A stretch of DNA of 11,050 nt from Anaerolineales bacterium (GTDB lineage: Bacteria; Chloroflexota; Anaerolineae; 4572-78; NAK82). The position numbers and the translations under genes are program-made. Under the pieces are notes generated by a model that was not told where the DNA came from, made no database searches, and saw only the letters and a list, made by a program, of their open reading frames with translations. The stretch is taken from positions 1 through 11,050 of the forward strand of contig JAHELX010000149.1 in assembly GCA_024643945.1 (NCBI GenBank). Direction: 5' to 3'. The stretch's first letter is position 1. Every line of letters starts with the position of its first letter. Shown piece by piece: positions 1 through 7,153 of the stretch.

Positions 1-1136
1 GTTACCAGTTCCATGCCGACCATTAAGCCTTTGCCCCGCACATCGCCGATGGTGGGGTGACGGTCCATCATCTGGCGTACCTGCTGGCGGAAATACTCGC
101 CCATGCGGGCGGCGTTTTCTATCATCCCATCCTCAACCAGGCGCAGCGTGGTGAGGGCGGCCGCCATACAAAGGGGGTTGCCGCCGTAGGTATTGCCGTG
201 GGCGCCGCGGCCCCACTCCCTCATGATTGACTCGCGGGCTGTGAACGCCCCCATCGGCATGCCGCTGGCGATACCTTTGGCGGTGAGCACAATGTCGGGC
301 TCGACGCCCCAGTGCTCAATGGCAAACCATTTGCCGGTGCGCCCGATGCCGCTTTGCACTTCATCGGAAATGAGCAGGATGCCATACTTGTCGCACAACC
401 AACGCAGCCCAGGGATGAAGCTATCCGGCGGAACGATGTATCCTCCCTCACCCTGGATGGGTTCGAGCAGAACAGCAGCTACCTCATCGGGAGGGACAAA
501 GGTCTGAAAGACGACGTTTTCGAGGTAATTGAGCACTGCCAGTCCCTGATCCTCGCCAGCCAGCAAGGGGCGATAGGGATTGGGGAAAGGAATGTGCACT
601 ACGCCGGGCATCGTCGGGAAGAATTCCTGTTGCTGCGTGTATTTGCTGGCAGTGAAGGCCAGCGATCCGATGGTACGTCCGTGAAAGGCGCCGATGAAGC
701 CGATGAAACGCGAGCGGCCGGTCGCCCGGCGCGCCAGTTTGATCGCTCCCTCCACTGACTCGGTACCCGAATTAGTGAAAAAAGTTTGGCAATGCTCTTG
801 GATGGGCACGATTTCATCCAACTTCTCGGCCAACTGGGCCATGCTTTCGTGGTAGAAGTCGCCAGAGATATGGATGAACTTATCGGCGGCGTCTTTGATG
901 GCCTGCACCACCTCTGGATGGCAATGCCCGGTGGACGTGACCGAGATGCCAGCCGTGAAGTCTACAAAGCGATTGCCGTCCACGTCCCACACCTCGCTGC
1001 CGCGCCCATGAGACATCACAAAGGGATAATCCCGGGCGTAGGACTGGGAAACCGAGTAGATGTCGCGCTCCACGACGTTCCGTGCCTTGGGGCCAGGCAG
1101 CATCATCACCTTTTCTTCAAGAATCTGGGTTTCCAT
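1..1136 (-). CDS. Class III PLP-dependent aminotransferase (acetylornithine/4-aminobutyrate aminotransferase family), C-terminus cut by window
   Basis: Fold-type I, class III aminotransferase that moves an amino group from an omega- or alpha-amino acid to a keto acid using pyridoxal phosphate. About 378 codons are visible of a family usually 430-460 long; the C-terminus lies beyond base 1. Reading from ATG 1136, I see the phosphate-binding NSGTE (122-126), FHGR (151-154), EPIQGEGGY, the cofactor-ring aspartate in DEVQSGIGRTG (D258), and the Schiff-base lysine in VLTAKGIASG (K287). No frameshift was found in the N-terminal half that I translated base by base. The start is supported by AGGAGG about 8 bases upstream. 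The gene stands alone, with its own promoter and an 837-bp gap before it. The substrate cannot be fixed from sequence: acetylornithine, ornithine, GABA and related amines are all possible. Family is sure, substrate is not. Confidence 0.93.
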   Translation of the reverse strand, partial: METQILEEKVMMLPGPKARNVVERDIYSVSQSYARDYPFVMSHGRGSEVWDVDGNRFVDFTAGISVTSTGHCHPEVVQAIKDAADKFIHISGDFYHESMAQLAEKLDEIVPIQEHCQTFFTNSGTESVEGAIKLARRATGRSRFIGFIGAFHGRTIGSLAFTASKYTQQQEFFPTMPGVVHIPFPNPYRPLLAGEDQGLAVLNYLENVVFQTFVPPDEVAAVLLEPIQGEGGYIVPPDSFIPGLRWLCDKYGILLISDEVQSGIGRTGKWFAIEHWGVEPDIVLTAKGIASGMPMGAFTARESIMREWGRGAHGNTYGGNPLCMAAALTTLRLVEDGMIENAARMGEYFRQQVRQMMDRHPTIGDVRGKGLMVGMELV

Positions 1137-1159
1137 GAGAGACCTCCTCGTCTTGCGTT

Positions 1160-1184
1160 ATACCCAACGCACGTGGGTATTATA
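1160..1184 (-). promoter_or_regulatory. Promoter -10 box with overlapping operator-like dyad upstream of the aminotransferase gene
   Basis: On the minus strand a perfect TATAAT occupies 1184-1179, 43 bases before the start codon at 1136. No good -35 hexamer is visible at 16-18 bp. A 7-bp inverted repeat (ATACCCA 1160-1166 and TGGGTAT 1174-1180, 7-base spacer) overlaps the -10 box and the expected transcription start. That is a classic repressor position. The binding protein is unknown. Confidence 0.5.
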
Positions 1185-1307
1185 TAAGTGTTCCACTCCA
1201 TTTATTGTTTGATACGATTTCTGCACGACGGATTGGCCGAGGGCCAGCCTGCGGGCCAAGAAGAGGACACCGCTGGCGTCCACCTTCAGCCTGAAACCAA
1301 GCCGCGC

Positions 1308-1336
1308 ATCCGCCTTTCTGCTGGAGAAAGGCGGAT
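1308..1336. repeat. 11-bp hairpin in intergenic DNA
   Basis: ATCCGCCTTTC (1308-1318) pairs perfectly with GAAAGGCGGAT (1326-1336) around a 7-base loop. It has no T-run on either strand, so it does not look like a typical intrinsic terminator. Its role is unknown. Confidence 0.55.
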
Positions 1337-1523
1337 AAACCGCTCACGGGCTCTGCTCAAGGCGGTCTCAGCTTTGAAATAGGTTCGCACTTCAAGCTAC
1401 GGCTGGCCTATTTCTGTTTATCCACTACTTTTGGATTCAGTTGAGAAGACGTGCAAAGTGGGGCACTAAACGCTTATCCCAAAATTCTCAACTGCCCCGC
1501 TGGAAAACGGTCCAGCGGCGGAC

Positions 1524-1559
1524 TGTACCCCAAGGGGCACGTTGTACCCAAGGGGCACT
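1524..1559. repeat. Tandem near-identical direct repeat (~17 bp, two copies)
   Basis: The sequence TGTACCC(C)AAGGGGCAC occurs twice, beginning at about 1524 and 1543. The copies differ by a single C. They lie in non-coding DNA and their function is unknown. Confidence 0.5.
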
Positions 1560-1600
1560 TCGTTGTCCGCCCTGAGCAGGATTTGGGATGGGCACTAAGT

Positions 1601-1710
1601 CCAGCAACCCAGGGCGCGAGGGATCATTTTGCAGAAGTCAAAAATCGTCCCTCGCCAGGTGCTGGATGAAGAGGGGAGGAAAGTCAAAAATCGGCCGGGG
1701 CCAGGCATGG
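1601..1710. repeat. Imperfect hairpin followed by a 46-bp-spaced degenerate direct repeat
   Basis: CCAGCA (1601-1606) pairs with TGCTGG (1660-1665), and GCGAGGGA (1616-1623) pairs with TCCCTCGC (1648-1655), giving a bulged stem. The right arm starts in AAGTCAAAAATCG (1635-1647), which recurs exactly at 1681-1693. Each copy is followed by a GC-rich stretch ending in CCAGGTGCTGG or CCAGGCATGG. The arrangement looks like two degenerate copies of a structured unit. Confidence 0.5.
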
Positions 1711-1850
1711 TAACTACCAGCCTTCTAACCCCAGGCCCTAGGCCACTGAAGGGATGACCTACTTTCGAAAAGTTGCGGTACGTCTTGATTAGGCCGGACA
1801 TAGTGGTCCTCGTTGATGCAAGAGGCACTTTCAATTTGGAGCAACTGCTC

Positions 1851-1959
1851 AGCCTCCCGGAGCGAAGCCCCCCCACGGGGCAGGTTTATTCGAGCTTGGC
1901 GACACAAAATTGCCCTCCTTGGCAACCTGCCCCGTGGGGGGGCTTCGCTCCGGGAGGCT
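1851..1959. repeat. Perfect 36-bp inverted repeat with 37-base loop
   Basis: The arm at 1851-1886 is the exact reverse complement of 1924-1959. Each arm includes a run of seven C or G and the motif CTTCGCTCCGGGAGGCT. The structure sits 14 bp downstream of the lipoprotein stop codon. It could limit transcription from that gene, although no T-run follows it on the minus strand. The perfect arm identity suggests a recently formed or actively maintained element, such as a solo MITE-like or REP-like unit. The loop carries no gene. Confidence 0.8.
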
Positions 1960-1973
1960 TATCTGACTCTTTG

Positions 1974-3170
1974 CTATTCCTTAGCCACGGTTATCAACAC
2001 GCTGGTTCCATTCTCATCGGCACCAACGAAGAGCGTGGCCGTTTCATCACCTTTAGTATAACCCAAAAATGCGCTCTCAGGCAAAATCGCATTCTCTTCC
2101 TTAGCCTTCCAGCCGTTCTTGGGCATTTCATCCTCGTAGAACTGGGCGGCTTCCTCTACGCCACTGTCGGTTCGATAGCTGATCGTTCCAGCGCTCGAGA
2201 ATTCCACCTGAGCGTCGGGCAGCATGGGGATGTCCTCACGTCCCCCCGCCTGGGCCTTTGCTTCGGCCGGGGGCTCGATGGTGATGGGCTGGTTGATGTC
2301 GAAAACGTCGAAGGCCATAGTCATGGTGCCATCTTGAAACACCTGACCCGGGTCGGTGTAGCGCACGTCGGCGTCAACGTTGAACCTTACGACATAGCCG
2401 CCATCCACAGCCACATAGGCTTCGCCCTTAGCGCGGGTCACCTCGCCCTGCGTGGGGTCCTCTTGGCCTATGAAATCTTTTTCGTCAAAGGTGTATTTGT
2501 AGCATTGCACCCCGTTTACTTCTTGCGGCAACAGGCTGCGCCGGCCCTTGTCGGTATTGAAGTCAGATAGGAACTCTTGCGGAGCGAAGAAAAAGCCTCC
2601 CGCAAAGTCAAGGCTGCCAGCCGGAAGTTGTGACCAGGTATCGGACTCACTTTCGTAAAACCAGGCGGTATCGCCGACTTGGACGAAGGTGACCTTACTC
2701 GGACCCTGGTCTTCTCCCTCAATGAAGCCCTGACCCTCAAAATGTATCTCCTGCGCCGCTGGTTCGCGCACATAAGCACCGTTCATGGCTAGAAAGCCAG
2801 TGACGGGTTCTCCTGCCTTGGTACCATTCCAGTCAATGCGGAAGGTATTGCGATAACTATTAAGAGTTTCCAGGCCGGAGATAGAGGTATTGAGATCCAG
2901 GGGGGCTTCTTCAACGTCGCCCTCCGCGCTCTCTGCGGGCGCTTCGGTGGCTTCTTCGGCTGCGGCAGATTCGGCCTCTGATGGCTGTGCCTGCTCCTGG
3001 GCGGGTTCGGCAGGCGAAGGCTGCCCTTCAGTGCTGGATGCTTCAGTCTCCTGGGCCGCCGGCTCTTCGCCACTGCTGGCAGGTCCTGTTTTGCCCAGAT
3101 TGAGACCGCAGGCTAGAGTAGCCAGGGCCAGGATGAGCAAAACCGGCAGGATAATTCGTAGCTGTTTCAT
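1974..3170 (-). CDS. Predicted surface lipoprotein with acidic Ala/Glu/Pro linker and LppX/LolA-like core
   Basis: 398-residue exported lipoprotein. The N-terminus has a short basic start, a hydrophobic stretch (residues 6-20) and a lipobox-like LATLAC with cysteine 21, so lipid anchoring is expected. Residues about 25-92 form a low-complexity Ala/Glu/Pro/Ser linker that would hold the folded part away from the membrane. Residues about 95-310 resemble the LppX/LolA-like beta-rich folds found in many Chloroflexota lipoproteins (general resemblance, not a specific match). A small C-terminal module (about 313-398) contains QFYEDEMPKNGWKA and ends in a beta-rich stretch. Such a tail recurs on exported proteins of this phylum. 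The start has AGGAGA about 10 bases upstream. The gene appears to be transcribed alone from a promoter at 3200-3256. Substrate or partner is unknown. Confidence 0.85.
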   Translation of the reverse strand: MKQLRIILPVLLILALATLACGLNLGKTGPASSGEEPAAQETEASSTEGQPSPAEPAQEQAQPSEAESAAAEEATEAPAESAEGDVEEAPLDLNTSISGLETLNSYRNTFRIDWNGTKAGEPVTGFLAMNGAYVREPAAQEIHFEGQGFIEGEDQGPSKVTFVQVGDTAWFYESESDTWSQLPAGSLDFAGGFFFAPQEFLSDFNTDKGRRSLLPQEVNGVQCYKYTFDEKDFIGQEDPTQGEVTRAKGEAYVAVDGGYVVRFNVDADVRYTDPGQVFQDGTMTMAFDVFDINQPITIEPPAEAKAQAGGREDIPMLPDAQVEFSSAGTISYRTDSGVEEAAQFYEDEMPKNGWKAKEENAILPESAFLGYTKGDETATLFVGADENGTSVLITVAKE

Positions 3171-3199
3171 GCGTGTTTCTCTCCTGTTAAATTGACTTG

Positions 3200-3256
3200 A
3201 TTATAAAGTTGGGCCCGGACAGCTATATTATAACCTGCCTCCCATATGTGACACAA
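3200..3256 (-). promoter_or_regulatory. Candidate promoter(s) for the lipoprotein gene
   Basis: Two perfect TATAAT boxes lie on the minus strand, at 3232-3227 and 3205-3200. The upstream one has TTGTGT (3256-3251) at 18-bp spacing as a weak -35. The downstream one has no evident -35. Their position 30-60 bases before the lipoprotein start supports separate transcription from the glycosyltransferase genes. Confidence 0.45.
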
Positions 3257-3278
3257 TAGCTAATTTAGCCCAACGACT

Positions 3279-3294
3279 GCCGGCAACCTCCGGC
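3279..3294. terminator. Small hairpin after the membrane-protein gene, weak terminator candidate
   Basis: GCCGG (3279-3283) pairs with CCGGC (3290-3294) around six bases, about 20 bp past the stop of the polytopic protein. No T-run follows on the minus strand, so this is only a weak candidate. Confidence 0.2.
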
Positions 3295-3312
3295 TTAGCG
3301 TCCCTGTGATAT

Positions 3313-5478
3313 TCAAGTGTCTGGTCTGAGATTCGCCTTCTGCAGCCCGATCGCGTAGACGAGGATCTCATGTTCCGCCCGCAGTTCCACGCTGTTCGCC
3401 CCTGTGAGCAGGATTAATGGCCTTGTGGTCAGACGTTGGGCTTGAGAATCGAGGGCAAACTCTCCAACCTTTCGCCCGTTCAACCTTAGTTCCAACTGTT
3501 GCAGCCCAGCGGGGCTCTGAACTTCCAAGACGATGGCCTGCTGTGACTTCGGGGGAGCAATGATGCTAAACGTCGCCTGCCCCGTAAACGTTCGTAGCGG
3601 CTTTCCCTCGCGTAGCTGGCGTGGCCCCCACCCATTGCCCAGGACAATATAGGGGACTCTCTCTTCCGGCGGCCGCGCTTCGTAGACACGAAGCCGGTCA
3701 TCCTCATAGACAATGGACCACTGACCGAATACGGATTCAACCAGCGCCAGAGTCTTCTCGCGGTAATCGCCCGGTGGCAGGTCGCTTTTGTGAACCAGGA
3801 CGTAGCGCACGTCCAGATCGGCCAGGATCGTCGGCGCAACCACAGCCGGATCCTGGGCAATAATGTCTGGCCCCAGATAGCGAAAGTGTTGCAGGACGGG
3901 TGTCCTCTCAGTAATGGCCAGCGGATTGGGACGCGATTTGTAATCGGGCGTGTAGGCCGAGATTAATGGCTTGCGATGGACTGTCTGGTACAGCATATTG
4001 GCCGGGCGATCCCAGTCCATGGGTAAGTCTAGCACAGCATAATCGTCTGGATCTTGAGCAAGTTGATAATAAAAAGGATGAATTTCGGGCCATGAGATTG
4101 GATACGGCGCAGGCAAAAACTCGAAACATACCAATCCCACCGAGGCCATGGCGACACCTACCGCCATCACCTTCCCGGCCCGGCCTTCGCTCAGAAACTG
4201 CAGCAATCGGCTGAGGCCGTAGGCTGCCAGGATGCCCAGGAAGAGCATAACCATCACGTCGAACCGGCTGATGGAACGGGCCAGGAACAACAAGGGCACC
4301 ACTTGGTTAAGCAATCCGTAAGGCATAGGGATATTCTTCAGTCCCCCAAAAGTAGTCTGTCCGCCAACGTGCAGAACCGGGCCAAGGGACAGTAACAAGA
4401 AGACCAGGGCATTTATCGCCCAGAAGCGAACCTGTCGCCAGCAACAGGCGACCGCCAGCGCGCTCAACAAGAGCACACTGTAGCCGGCAAAGACGATATG
4501 TTCCGAAGGACTGGCTGAGAAGCGTGCCCCCCAGGCACGAGCCACTTCACCCCATAAGGGATGAAACTCATTGGGAGAAACAAAGGCCAGGAGGTCAGCG
4601 GAGAGTTCTATATTGCTGCCAGGTGGCGGCAACATGTAATCAGCGGTTAACGTCTCAGAGACGATGGTGAGAAACAGTGGAGACAGAGGAAGGGCAAACA
4701 AAACACCAATGAGCCCAGCCGTCACCAGGGGAGGCCAAAACGCCCGTCGTTTCCACATCGTCCACAATACGGCTAAACCCGTGAAGCAGACCAGATAGAA
4801 GGCATAGTACCAATCGCACAGCGCGGTTAGCAAAAGGAATAAGGCTGGCTTCCATGCGAGCGAGATGTAGGAGCGCAGGCTAAGGGCAGGGGATGACAGG
4901 TTGTGAGACGAGGACGACGGAGGATTCGCCAGCCGGTCCAAAGACTGGAGCAGGGAGAGGACGTAAAACGGGAGCCATTCCAGGGATATAAGTTGCATAT
5001 GGCCCAGTAGATGCGCGAAATGATAAGGCGAAAAGGTGTAGACAACCCCAGCCATGAACGCCGCCCAGGGACGCCAGGTCGCCGAGGTATGTCCGCGCAG
5101 TACGTAATGGGCTAACAGATAGGCTCCATAGCCACCCATGACAAAGCTAAACAACACAATCACGTTGTACGACACAAACAGATTGGTTGCCAACGAAAAG
5201 GGCAAAAAAGTGAGACCGTTGAAGATGTTAAGTGTCTGAAAGTAAAGAGGGGCACCGGTTGGGTAGTAGACTTCATGCGTGAAGTAGGGCGAGGTGCGCA
5301 GTACCAGCAGCGACCGCTTGATCCACCACAGGTTCCAGACGTTTTGCCATCCGTCGAAGCTGTCGCCCGGTATGGCCTGACCCAGGACACGGACTAGAGG
5401 ATAGGTCATGGCCAGGGTCAAGATGAGATAGCTTAGCAGCGCGCACAGGTGATGGCGATAATGTCGCAATCGGTCCAT
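3313..5478 (-). CDS. Large polytopic membrane protein, GT-C-like glycosyltransferase candidate
   Basis: 721 residues. The first two thirds (to about residue 450) are a chain of hydrophobic segments beginning at residues 11-32. The first predicted outside loop carries PGDSFDGWQNVWNLWW (37-52), with D39 and D42. Acidic residues in the first outside loop are typical of GT-C glycosyltransferases, which use polyprenyl-phosphate sugars. A Ser-rich stretch near residues 188-200 looks like a flexible loop. The last ~250 residues are mostly soluble and include YVLVHKSDLPPGDY and a beta-rich end, as in many YfhO- or PMT-like multi-domain proteins. The start ATG overlaps the stop of the upstream glycosyltransferase by one base (TAATG), so translation is probably coupled. 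GT-C activity is inferred from topology, loop and partner; no family name is certain. Confidence 0.85.
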   Translation of the reverse strand: MDRLRHYRHHLCALLSYLILTLAMTYPLVRVLGQAIPGDSFDGWQNVWNLWWIKRSLLVLRTSPYFTHEVYYPTGAPLYFQTLNIFNGLTFLPFSLATNLFVSYNVIVLFSFVMGGYGAYLLAHYVLRGHTSATWRPWAAFMAGVVYTFSPYHFAHLLGHMQLISLEWLPFYVLSLLQSLDRLANPPSSSSHNLSSPALSLRSYISLAWKPALFLLLTALCDWYYAFYLVCFTGLAVLWTMWKRRAFWPPLVTAGLIGVLFALPLSPLFLTIVSETLTADYMLPPPGSNIELSADLLAFVSPNEFHPLWGEVARAWGARFSASPSEHIVFAGYSVLLLSALAVACCWRQVRFWAINALVFLLLSLGPVLHVGGQTTFGGLKNIPMPYGLLNQVVPLLFLARSISRFDVMVMLFLGILAAYGLSRLLQFLSEGRAGKVMAVGVAMASVGLVCFEFLPAPYPISWPEIHPFYYQLAQDPDDYAVLDLPMDWDRPANMLYQTVHRKPLISAYTPDYKSRPNPLAITERTPVLQHFRYLGPDIIAQDPAVVAPTILADLDVRYVLVHKSDLPPGDYREKTLALVESVFGQWSIVYEDDRLRVYEARPPEERVPYIVLGNGWGPRQLREGKPLRTFTGQATFSIIAPPKSQQAIVLEVQSPAGLQQLELRLNGRKVGEFALDSQAQRLTTRPLILLTGANSVELRAEHEILVYAIGLQKANLRPDT

Positions 5479-6170
5479 TACTCTTCTGGGGAGAAGCGAT
5501 ATTTAAAGAGCACGTAGACGTGGATAAGAAAATCCTTCCAGCTAATCTTTTTGCCTTCGGCCACTGAGCGTGGCTGGTAGCTGATAGGTACCTCGTAGAT
5601 GTGATGCCCCCGGCGGCAGAGTTTAGCTGTAACCTCGGGGCAAAACTCAAACCCATCGTACACCAGGTTCAATGATCGGATGACGTCGGTCTTGAAGACC
5701 TTGTAGCCAGTCGGTTCGTCCGTGATGCGCGTGCCGTAAAGCAAGTTGGTGACGAGGCTGAGCGTCAATCCACCCAGTAAGAAATGAACCCCAGCGATTT
5801 TGTTGCGGTGTCGCAGGCGCGAACCGTAGACCACTTCTGCGCCGTCGCTGAAAGGGGCGAGTAATGCGGGGTAGTCGGCAGGGTCATACTCCAAGTCGGC
5901 ATCTTGGACCAGAATGATATCACCGCCAGCCGCCTGAATACCGCTGCGCATGGCGGCCCCTTTGCCTCGGTTTTGTTCATGGCATAACACGCGTACGTTC
6001 TCGTCGGTCGCTAGCTGGCGCAACAGCTCCCGTGTGCCATCTGTGGAATAGTCGTCTACGACGATGATTTCTTTCTCCATCGCACCCAGATCAACCGCTT
6101 TTACGCGTGTTAGTATCTCAGCGATGGTCTCCGATTCGTTGTAGCAGGGGATGATGACGGATAGCTTCAT
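5478..6170 (-). CDS. Family 2 glycosyltransferase, dolichyl/polyprenyl-phosphate mannose synthase (DPM1)-like
   Basis: 230-residue GT-A fold enzyme expected to move a sugar from a nucleotide-sugar to polyprenyl phosphate on the cytoplasmic face. Visible motifs are SVIIPCYNESETI (4-16), EIIVVDDYSTDG (34-45, nucleotide-binding aspartates), NRGKGAAMRSG (67-77), the metal-binding DAD in VQDADLEYDP (88-97), YGSRL (115-119), and TDEPTGYKVFK (150-160). The tail (KKISWKDFLIHVYVLFKYR) is typical of the short DPM1 type. No C-terminal membrane segments follow, and length fits that subgroup. It is the first gene of a two-gene unit with the overlapping polytopic protein, which may be the user of its lipid-linked sugar. 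A near-consensus promoter sits directly upstream, and no clear ribosome site is present. Sugar identity is unknown. Confidence 0.93.
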   Translation of the reverse strand: MKLSVIIPCYNESETIAEILTRVKAVDLGAMEKEIIVVDDYSTDGTRELLRQLATDENVRVLCHEQNRGKGAAMRSGIQAAGGDIILVQDADLEYDPADYPALLAPFSDGAEVVYGSRLRHRNKIAGVHFLLGGLTLSLVTNLLYGTRITDEPTGYKVFKTDVIRSLNLVYDGFEFCPEVTAKLCRRGHHIYEVPISYQPRSVAEGKKISWKDFLIHVYVLFKYRFSPEE

Positions 6171-6178
6171 TGAGCTCG

Positions 6179-6207
6179 ATTATATCAGCGATTTGCCCCT
6201 GTGACAA
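6179..6207 (-). promoter_or_regulatory. Strong sigma70-type promoter for the glycosyltransferase unit, probably leaderless
   Basis: On the minus strand TTGTCA (6207-6202) and TATAAT (6184-6179) are separated by exactly 17 bp, matching the consensus at 11 of 12 positions. The -10 box ends only 8 bases before the ATG at 6170, so transcription would begin within a few bases of the start codon. Together with the lack of a Shine-Dalgarno sequence, this suggests a leaderless or near-leaderless mRNA. Confidence 0.7.
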
Positions 6208-6336
6208 TCCTGGCGGGCGTGGTCGGATTTCGTGGCGAACCCTCCCGCAGGGTGCTGCTAAAAATCGCGACTGGTTCAGTCAAAACCTGCGGGAGGCTTC
6301 GTCGCCCCCAAAAATGAACACACCCATCCTGGCGGG
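6207..6336. repeat. Structured intergenic element with 11-bp flanking direct repeats
   Basis: ATCCTGGCGGG occurs at 6207-6217 and again at 6326-6336. Between them, CCTCCCGCAGG (6241-6251) pairs with CCTGCGGGAGG (6286-6296), and a nested stem GACTG/CAGTC (6269-6273, 6277-6281) lies inside. Outer partial pairing (GGCGAAC with GCTTCGTCGCC) lengthens the stem. The 10-mer CGGGAGGCTT also occurs in the 1851-1959 repeat, and AAAAATCG and AGTCAAAA recur in the 1635-1693 repeats. It may be a small non-autonomous element or a REP-like unit. It also fills the gap between cooC and the glycosyltransferase promoter. Confidence 0.5.
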
Positions 6337-6362
6337 TGAGGGTGAATTGTCCGATGCGGCCA

Positions 6363-7145
6363 TCAAGTGACTATTGCCTGATCAAAAGCGGCGGCGATTT
6401 GACGTGCTTCTTCCACCAATTCGGGTACCGCGTCGAAAATGGCTTCGCCACGCATATCAGCTTCTACAGCGCGGGGATGTGCCGATAAAAAGCCGATGAC
6501 CGGCAAGTCGGGGAGATTACTCCGAATATAGTCACGGTCGGCCTGGTCGCGCACCTTGTTGCCGACCACATAGCAGCGGGTCACGCCGATGTCGGCGGCC
6601 AGATGTTGGATGGTCTGGGCCGTGCCCAGGCTGCGCCGCCCTGGCTCGACCACGATAAGAAAGGCGTCAACAGCACCAGCCGTGGCGCGACCCAGGTGCT
6701 CGACGCCGGCTTCCATGTCCAGAATCATCACTTCATCTCGATAAAGGATGACGTGAGTCACCAATGCTTTGAGCACAGCACTTTCGGGGCAGATGCACCC
6801 ACTTCCCCCGGTGCTGATAGTGCCCAATTGCAACAGTCGAATACCGCGATGGAGTACACTGAACCGATCAGGGATGTCATCCACGCGGGGATTTAGCTTG
6901 AAGAAACCGCCCGTGGTACCGGGTTTGGCCCCAGTTCGCTCGTAGATTAACTCCTCCATCTCGGCGATAGGCTTCACTTGGGCCGTCAATTCTTCAGGCA
7001 TTCCCAAGGCATAGGCCAGGCTGGCGGCTGGGTCCGCGTCAATGGCGATGACCGAGTTCCCGGCTTCGACGTAAATGTGAGCCAGCAAGGCGGCCAGAGT
7101 GGTTTTGCCTACCCCGCCCTTGCCGGTGATTGCTACTTTTGGCAT
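6363..7145 (-). CDS. cooC: CooC-type CO dehydrogenase maturation ATPase (MinD/ParA family)
   Basis: 260-residue cytoplasmic ATPase that helps insert nickel into the C-cluster of carbon monoxide dehydrogenase. The N-terminus has the deviant Walker A loop GKGGVGKTT (8-16, with both lysines K9 and K14), then AIDADPAASLAYALG (34-48), and a switch/Walker B region VMILDMEAGVEHLGR (139-153). The CooC hallmark CxC is present in GSGCICPE (C117, C119), which in characterised CooC binds metal at the dimer interface. Length matches the family (250-270). The start has AGGAGG five bases upstream. The stop TAG of the preceding DUF166 gene is part of that ribosome site, so the two genes are tightly coupled. 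No CODH gene is in the window. Paralogues for acetyl-CoA synthase (AcsF) are similar and cannot be excluded. Confidence 0.93.
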   Translation of the reverse strand: MPKVAITGKGGVGKTTLAALLAHIYVEAGNSVIAIDADPAASLAYALGMPEELTAQVKPIAEMEELIYERTGAKPGTTGGFFKLNPRVDDIPDRFSVLHRGIRLLQLGTISTGGSGCICPESAVLKALVTHVILYRDEVMILDMEAGVEHLGRATAGAVDAFLIVVEPGRRSLGTAQTIQHLAADIGVTRCYVVGNKVRDQADRDYIRSNLPDLPVIGFLSAHPRAVEADMRGEAIFDAVPELVEEARQIAAAFDQAIVT

Positions 7146-7153
7146 AAATCCTC

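Larger units (their letters stand above)
1137..1973. other. 837-bp intergenic region without a convincing gene
   Basis: This region separates the lipoprotein from the aminotransferase. Short open frames exist on both strands, but none has a good ribosome site, a recognisable motif or protein-like composition. It holds the aminotransferase promoter and dyad (1160-1184), a tight hairpin (1308-1336), a direct repeat of about 17 bp (1524-1559), a hairpin with 46-bp-spaced repeats (1601-1710), and a perfect 36-bp inverted repeat (1851-1959). The density of structures suggests accumulated non-coding repeat elements or remnants rather than a lost gene. Confidence 0.6.

Noticed and set aside
1188..1382. 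Plus-strand 64-codon open frame in the gap
   Set aside because: No ribosome site, no motif, and it runs through a hairpin; composition looks non-coding.
1851..1959. Intrinsic terminator for the lipoprotein gene
   Set aside because: The stem is far longer than usual, has a 37-base loop, and is not followed by a T-run on the minus strand; described as a repeat instead.
1773..2570. Plus-strand 265-codon open frame
   Set aside because: It overlaps the lipoprotein gene on the opposite strand and reads through the 36-bp inverted repeat. The minus-strand frame has a signal peptide, ribosome site and promoter, so this is a shadow.
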